DNA of 10,178 bases from JBBSBR01 sp038251135 (GTDB lineage: Bacteria > Patescibacteriota > Saccharimonadia > UBA4664), in assembly GCA_038251135.1 (NCBI GenBank), contig JBBSBR010000028.1:1-10178 (forward strand), read 5' to 3'. Shown piece after piece: positions 7,409 through 10,178 of this stretch. The translations under genes were made by a program, and so were the position numbers. Below the pieces are notes generated by a model. It had not been told where the DNA came from. It worked only from the letters and a program-made list of their open reading frames with translations, and did not search any database. Within the stretch, counting starts at the first letter, position 1; every line of letters begins with the position of its first letter.

Positions 7409-7720
7409 ATGATGCATATTAATTTTATCCTCACCGCCCTGGGCGCCATATCGATCAAGGCCAGCGAAACCGGCTTGCCGACATCGACTACGACTATCTC
7501 GCAGGGGTTGGCCAACATTGTCGGGATCCTGGTGTGGATTATCGGATCGATATCGGTCGTCATGATTGTCGTGGGCGGATTGATGTACGCGGTGTCGTCT
7601 GGCGATCCCGGACGCATTAAGCGGGCCCGGGACACCATCACCTACGCCGTGGTCGGGGTGGTCGTATCGATCATCGCCTATGCCGTCGTAACATATATTG
7701 CCGGCGCCCTAAAGACCTAG
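7409..7720 (+). CDS. Type IV secretion pilin-like protein 3
   Basis: This 103-residue protein has a short polar N-terminus rich in Thr/Ser (about 19-31), a first helix at about 36-62, the loop SSGDPGRIKRARDTI (63-77) and a second helix at about 79-98. It has no cysteine. Loop and second helix closely match pilin 4, also at the DNA level, indicating tandem duplication. The start is the first of two adjacent ATGs (7409, 7412); AGG at 7400-7402 is a weak ribosome site six bases upstream. Seven bases separate it from the previous stop, so it is co-transcribed. The open frame extends upstream to 7376, but that part lies inside the previous gene and is rejected. Confidence 0.8.
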   Translation: MMHINFILTALGAISIKASETGLPTSTTTISQGLANIVGILVWIIGSISVVMIVVGGLMYAVSSGDPGRIKRARDTITYAVVGVVVSIIAYAVVTYIAGALKT

Positions 7721-7740
7721 CCTAAGGAGAATTCTCAACT

Positions 7741-8067
7741 ATGTTGTCACTTATCGCCTCACTTCACGTCCATCTGGGAGACGCCTCCACGACCATTATC
7801 GATAGTGCCGGTAAGGCCTGCGGCACAAGCTGCGGTAACAAAAGTCTGAGTACTCTGATGGGCCAGGCCACGAACGCCTTGATCTATCTGGTCGGCGCTG
7901 TCTCGGTCATTATGATTATCGCGGGAGGCTTCCTGTACGTCATCTCCAGCGGCGATCCCGGCCGCCAGAAGCGAGCTCGGGACACTATCCTTTACGCCGT
8001 GGTGGGCGTCGTCGTGGCGATCGTTTCGTACGCAATTGTAAACTTCGTAATCAAGATGATTCACTAA
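7741..8067 (+). CDS. Type IV secretion pilin-like protein 4
   Basis: This 108-residue protein has a short N-terminal segment with two close cysteines (27, 31), a first helix at about 46-69, the loop SSGDPGRQKRARDTI (69-83) and a second helix at about 84-104. It is the closest relative of pilin 3 within the window and also resembles pilin 5 in the second helix (YA, GVVVAI, SYA, VNFVI). A strong AAGGAG (7724-7729) precedes the ATG by 11 bases. It lies 20 bases after the previous stop, within the same operon. Predicted function is inner-membrane pilin or pilus subunit. Confidence 0.82.
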   Translation: MLSLIASLHVHLGDASTTIIDSAGKACGTSCGNKSLSTLMGQATNALIYLVGAVSVIMIIAGGFLYVISSGDPGRQKRARDTILYAVVGVVVAIVSYAIVNFVIKMIH

Positions 8068-8072
8068 ATAAG

Positions 8073-8102
8073 TTGCCCAAAATGCTTGGTTTATGGTATG
8101 GT
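8073..8102 (+). promoter_or_regulatory. Possible internal promoter for the last pilin gene
   Basis: TTGCCC (8073-8078) is followed by 18 bases and then TATGGT (8097-8102), with TG one base upstream making an extended -10. The start near 8109 would leave a leader of about 40 bases. Each hexamer has two mismatches, so this is moderate at best. It would let the last pilin be made at a different level from the rest of the operon. Confidence 0.4.
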
Positions 8103-8147
8103 CAGCTCAAATTAATCGAAATCATTGTAAGGAGCCCACACAAACCG

Positions 8148-8525
8148 ATGACTACCCCATCGCTTGGCAACAAGCTTGCCACATCCATTAGAACCCTCGG
8201 AATCGCCGCAGCGACCCTCGCCGTGACGTCGCCGGTCTTCGCTGCCTCCAGCGACCTTCAGGCTGGGGCCGATGCTGCCAAGGCTAGCGGTACTTCGTCC
8301 GATCTGGCCGGTATCTTTGCCGTCGTCAGTAACACCCTGATCTACATCGTCGGCGCCGTCGCCGTGATCTTTTTGATCATTGGCGGTCTGCGCTACGTAA
8401 TCTCTAACGGCGACCCGAAGGCCGTTACGGCCGCCAAAGACACCATCCTGTATGCCATTATCGGCATCGTGGTGGCGATTCTGTCCTACGCCGCCGTGAA
8501 CTTCGTGATCAGCCGCTTCTCTTAG
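8148..8525 (+). CDS. Type IV secretion pilin 5, with cleavable signal peptide (candidate major pilin)
   Basis: This 125-residue protein has a clear signal peptide: basic start, hydrophobic core about 17-27, cleavage likely after PVFA at 32. Mature residues 33-55 are small, polar and Ala-rich. Two helices follow (about 57-85 and 100-121) around the loop SNGDPKAVTAAKDTI (86-100). The loop keeps GDP but loses the Gly-Arg and basic cluster of the other four. VirB2 pilins likewise have a cleaved signal and two helices, so this is the best candidate for the main pilus subunit (inference). ATG 8148 is preferred to an upstream in-frame TTG (8073) because it begins the signal peptide and follows AAGGAG (8129-8134), although the 13-base spacing is long. 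The 80-base gap from the previous gene holds a possible own promoter, and a terminator follows. Confidence 0.82.
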   Translation: MTTPSLGNKLATSIRTLGIAAATLAVTSPVFAASSDLQAGADAAKASGTSSDLAGIFAVVSNTLIYIVGAVAVIFLIIGGLRYVISNGDPKAVTAAKDTILYAIIGIVVAILSYAAVNFVISRFS

Positions 8526-8547
8526 GAAATACGCTCCTTCACAAACT

Positions 8548-8568
8548 TCGGCCTGCGGGCCGATTTTT
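8548..8568 (+). terminator. Intrinsic terminator of the pilin operon
   Basis: TCGGCC (8548-8553) pairs with GGCCGA (8558-8563) around a four-base loop, followed by five T (8564-8568). It begins 22 bases after the stop of the last pilin gene. Confidence 0.75.
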
Positions 8569-8613
8569 GTTGGCGGCTGTTTATGGATCTGCGGCGACGG
8601 ACGTCCTTACCGG

Positions 8614-8628
8614 GCCCGAACGTCGGGC
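8614..8628. repeat. Perfect 6-bp hairpin between convergent genes
   Basis: GCCCGA (8614-8619) and TCGGGC (8623-8628) pair around the three bases ACG, in the G+C-rich gap between the pilin operon and the end of comF. There is no T-run on either side, so it is not a classical terminator. It could still pause or protect the comF mRNA end. Confidence 0.4.
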
Positions 8629-8649
8629 GGCAAGGCCGGGCGCATTCGG

Positions 8650-9312
8650 CTAATGACGCGCCGCAACCGCTCCCCGAACTCGCCTAGCCCCGGCTAAGCG
8701 CAGTACGCGCGCACATTCCGTGAGCGTAGCACCGGTCGTGATCACGTCGTCGACCAGCAATATCGACTCGCCCTCGAGTGATTTGCCCGCCAAGAAGGCT
8801 CCCTGAACCCCTACCAGGCGCTCAGAACGGCCGCGGCCGAGCTGGTGGTCGGATGTGCCCCTCGTGAGCAGGGAGCGGTAGGGCAGGCCCGTACGACGGG
8901 CCAGGGCCTTGGCTATGAGCTCGGATTGATTGTAGCCGCGCTCGCGGTAGCGGCGAGCCGAGATCGGCACCGAGGTGATGAGATCGATTTGGCCCAAGGG
9001 AGGATCGGCGGCCAAGATCAGCTCGGCCGCGGCATTGGCGGCCGAGAATGACCGATGAAACTTGAGCTTGAGGATCAGCTGCTTCACTGCACCGTCGTAG
9101 TAGGCGCCGACCGTTACCCCGGATAACTTCGATCGCTTGGCGCAGCGGCTGCAGGTCTGACCGCCAGGCGACAGCCGGTTGCAGCCATAGCAGACGCCGC
9201 GCTTATGACCGCCGAGTTCGAGCAGGCAATTTGAGCAGATATCGTCGCCCTGTCGGCCGCAATTAAGGCAACTGGAAGGGGCCAATAATTCAATAAGTTG
9301 GCGAACTAGCAC
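8650..9312 (-). CDS. comF: ComF-family phosphoribosyltransferase-like protein
   Basis: ComF proteins are needed for natural transformation in several bacteria; they are cytoplasmic and join a zinc-ribbon region to a phosphoribosyltransferase domain. Here eight cysteines form four CxxC-type pairs (C15/C18, C26/C29, C41/C44, C54/C57). RERGYNQS lies at 123-130, a ComF hallmark. The PRPP-binding loop LLVDDVITTGATL is at 185-197. The length of 220 residues is usual for ComF. The start is GTG 9312, with AAGGA five bases upstream; the reading frame continues to a TTG at 9402, but those 30 residues resemble nothing in ComF and would cover the predicted promoter. It is divergent from hsp20 and convergent with the pilin operon. 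Its closeness to secretion and pilin genes fits DNA uptake, but a link is only suggested. Confidence 0.9.
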   Translation of the reverse strand: MLVRQLIELLAPSSCLNCGRQGDDICSNCLLELGGHKRGVCYGCNRLSPGGQTCSRCAKRSKLSGVTVGAYYDGAVKQLILKLKFHRSFSAANAAAELILAADPPLGQIDLITSVPISARRYRERGYNQSELIAKALARRTGLPYRSLLTRGTSDHQLGRGRSERLVGVQGAFLAGKSLEGESILLVDDVITTGATLTECARVLRLAGARRVRGAVAARH

Positions 9313-9320
9313 AATATTCC

Positions 9321-9350
9321 TTGCGCTCCATCTTAAGATTTGACTATAAT
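9321..9350 (+). promoter_or_regulatory. Candidate hsp20 promoter
   Basis: TTGCGC (9321-9326), 18 bases, then a perfect TATAAT (9345-9350). The start near 9357 gives a leader of about 76 bases. The -35 box coincides with the comF ribosome binding site region on the other strand. No CIRCE element is visible. Confidence 0.5.
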
Positions 9351-9374
9351 AGTTCAAAGGCCACCGCACCACAA
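9346..9374 (-). promoter_or_regulatory. Candidate comF promoter
   Basis: On the minus strand TTGTGG (9374-9369), 17 bases, then TATTAT (9351-9346). The -35 box is weak. The start near 9339 leaves about 27 bases before the GTG. Its -10 box lies almost on top of the hsp20 -10 box on the other strand. Confidence 0.4.
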
Positions 9375-9423
9375 ACGCATAAACAAGCGGGCCACTAACC
9401 AATCATGTGTAATTAACATGGAG
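9359..9423 (+). promoter_or_regulatory. hsp20 5' leader with possible secondary structure
   Basis: Two weak stems can be drawn. GGCC plus CGC (9359-9362, 9365-9367) can pair with GCG plus GGCC (9387-9393), with a two-base bulge. CATGT (9404-9408) can pair with ACATG (9416-9420), whose last base is also the first base of the GGAG ribosome site. A leader that melts on heating would suit a heat shock gene, but neither stem is strong and no known thermosensor is recognised. Confidence 0.2.
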
Positions 9424-9432
9424 ATATTCCAG

Positions 9433-9870
9433 ATGCCGGGTAAGAAAAACGCTCCACAGTCCGATCAGGACAACGTTCTGCAAGACGACTTTCTAGACAC
9501 GCCGCTCGAGGGTGACGAAGACTGGATGGCCGAAGCCGAAGGACAGCTTGCTGTCGATGTGTACCAGACCAAAGACAACGTCGTAATCAAGGCTCCGATC
9601 GCCGGCGTCTCGCCCGACGCCATGGACATCGAAGTCGCCGAAGACGTCGTGACCATCCGCGGTGAACGCACCGAGGACAAGGAAGTCGACCGTGAGCACT
9701 ACTACGTCCAGGAGTGCTACTGGGGATCATTCTCCCGTTCGGTTATCCTGCCGACGTCGACGGTCGCCGAGAAGGCAGCCGCCAGTCTCAAGGACGGCGT
9801 TCTGACGATCGTAATCCCGAAAGTGGCTCAGGACAAGGTCAAGAAGATTAAGGTCAAGCCCGTACAGTAG
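9433..9870 (+). CDS. hsp20: Small heat shock protein, Hsp20/alpha-crystallin family
   Basis: Small heat shock proteins are ATP-independent cytoplasmic holdases that bind unfolding proteins as oligomers. This 145-residue protein has a short acidic N-terminal arm (about 1-36), an alpha-crystallin domain (about 37-131) beginning QLAVDVYQ, and the diagnostic motif ASLKDGVLTI (117-126), matching A-x3-D/N-G-V-L. A short basic tail contains the pattern IKVKPV (139-144). The length is typical. ATG 9433 is preferred because GGAG lies nine bases upstream (9420-9423); ATG 9418 is in frame and would add five residues but lacks a ribosome site. It appears to be a single-gene transcript, with its own promoter and a strong terminator. 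It is divergent from comF, with overlapping promoters. Confidence 0.92.
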   Translation: MPGKKNAPQSDQDNVLQDDFLDTPLEGDEDWMAEAEGQLAVDVYQTKDNVVIKAPIAGVSPDAMDIEVAEDVVTIRGERTEDKEVDREHYYVQECYWGSFSRSVILPTSTVAEKAAASLKDGVLTIVIPKVAQDKVKKIKVKPVQ

Positions 9871-9896
9871 CCTTAAAGCTACTTCGGACTTCCACC

Positions 9897-9922
9897 AAAA
9901 AAGCGGCCGAGGCCGCTTTTTT
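9897..9922. terminator. Bidirectional intrinsic terminator after hsp20
   Basis: The sequence is a near-perfect palindrome: AAAAAAGCGGCC (9897-9908), GA, then GGCCGCTTTTTT (9911-9922). It gives a G+C stem followed by six T on both strands, so it can end hsp20 from the left and the FemAB-like gene from the right. Confidence 0.85.
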
Positions 9923-9928
9923 GGTTCA

Positions 9929-9982
9929 AGTCCCCAGGGATGCTGCTAGTGTTTTAGAAATGGATTGTATCCCCTGGGGACT
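9929..9982. repeat. Interrupted inverted repeat of two CCCC/GGGG palindromes
   Basis: The left arm AGTCCCCAGGGAT (9929-9941) and right arm ATCCCCTGGGGACT (9969-9982) are reverse complements except for one missing G in the left arm, with 27 bases between. Each arm is itself nearly palindromic (TCCC-CA-GGGA; TCCCC-T-GGGGA). No T-run follows on either strand. It could be a pair of operator sites, an mRNA 3'-end hairpin, or the remnant of a small repeat element; I cannot decide which. Confidence 0.65.
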
Positions 9983-9994
9983 CCGAGACGCCGG

Positions 9995-10178
9995 TCAGTA
10001 AAGAAACTTCTCGGGCTTACGGTTGGCTAGCTTGGTTGCCGCGCGCTCCCCTGCTTTTAGCCATAACCGGTATTGCCGCTCCTTGAGCGGCAGGTCCCAG
10101 CAGCCGATAAACTCGGTGATCTCGGGGTTGAACTTGGCTTTGAAGTCGTAGAGACCCTGGCGGTCGTGCCCCGTATTG
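9995..10178 (-). CDS. FemAB/FemX-like peptidoglycan-bridge aminoacyltransferase, C-terminal part
   Basis: Only the last 60 residues are in the window; the gene continues past the right edge. The reading frame opens at the edge and ends at TGA (9997-9995). The segment GLYDFKAKFNPEITEFIGCWDLPL resembles in pattern the closing part of FemAB-family GNAT-fold enzymes, where a G-x-Y/T-x-F-K-x-x-F-G segment is followed by a strand and an E-Y/F-x-G-x-x-D-L-P-L end. These enzymes add amino acids from aminoacyl-tRNA to the lipid II stem peptide on the cytoplasmic side. A basic, Ala-rich tail (about 41-60) follows. The assignment rests on this short section; the N-terminal half is needed to confirm it. 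Confidence 0.65.
   Translation of the reverse strand, partial: NTGHDRQGLYDFKAKFNPEITEFIGCWDLPLKERQYRLWLKAGERAATKLANRKPEKFLY

Noticed and set aside
7075..7641. Minus-strand open frame of 188 codons opposite pilin genes 2 and 3
   Set aside because: It lies antisense to two clear pilin genes, with no ribosome site or recognisable domain; long antisense frames are common in G+C-rich genes.
9313..9402. 30-codon N-terminal extension of ComF to a TTG
   Set aside because: It lacks a ribosome site, does not resemble ComF, and crosses the predicted promoter; GTG 9312 has AAGGA at good spacing.
9340..9432. Upstream extension of Hsp20 (to 9340, or to the ATG at 9418)
   Set aside because: The longest form would start before the predicted transcript start. 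ATG 9418 has no ribosome site, while ATG 9433 follows GGAG by nine bases.
9921..9934. GGTTCAAGTCC, resembling a tRNA T-arm
   Set aside because: The flanking bases do not form a five-base-pair T-stem, and no anticodon, D-arm or acceptor stem can be built around it on either strand.
1..10178. CRISPR array, insertion sequence, toxin-antitoxin pair or defence system
   Set aside because: No regularly spaced repeats, transposase motifs, terminal repeats flanking a gene, or small toxin/antitoxin-like pair were seen; the window is explained by secretion, pilin and housekeeping genes.

Overview
The window looks like chromosomal DNA of a Candidate Phyla Radiation bacterium, most likely Candidatus Saccharibacteria (TM7) or a close relative. 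This rests on gene content, not on a marker gene: two large paralogous VirB6/TrbL-like proteins, a run of small two-helix pilins carrying a GDPGR loop, and comF, hsp20 and a FemAB-like gene packed together. TGA is used as a stop at several gene ends, including the TGATG junction at 7058-7062, so the TGA-to-glycine code of Gracilibacteria/Absconditabacteria does not apply.

Layout. Minus strand, read right to left: a VirB6-like protein (6340-3779), a small membrane-anchored protein with a possible NTF2/VirB8-like exported domain (3657-2914), and a second VirB6-like protein (2824-185). Plus strand, diverging from the same control region: five consecutive pilin-like genes (6422-8525), closed by an intrinsic terminator at 8548-8568. 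Then comes minus-strand comF (9312-8650), divergent from plus-strand hsp20 (9433-9870). A bidirectional terminator follows, then an unexplained inverted repeat (9929-9982), then the C-terminal end of a FemAB-like peptidoglycan-bridge transferase on the minus strand, cut by the window edge. The first 184 bases hold no gene I can support.

Working together: the eight left-hand genes look like the membrane-channel and pilus part of a reduced type IV secretion system. The VirB6-like proteins would form the inner-membrane channel, and the small proteins with two transmembrane helices and a positively charged loop would be VirB2/TrbC-type pilins. The ATPases (VirB4, VirB11, VirD4) are not in the window. 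ComF nearby fits DNA uptake but is not proof of it.

The most unusual signal is regulatory. A perfect 11-bp inverted repeat at 6369-6394 carries a TTGACT -35 box in each arm, making a back-to-back promoter. In both directions the predicted transcription start falls at or within about two bases of the start codon, so both mRNAs should be leaderless or nearly so. The 2824 gene shows the same arrangement, and its -35 box lies in the T-tract of the preceding terminator. The other genes use ordinary ribosome binding sites. All promoter and leaderless calls are by eye and untested.
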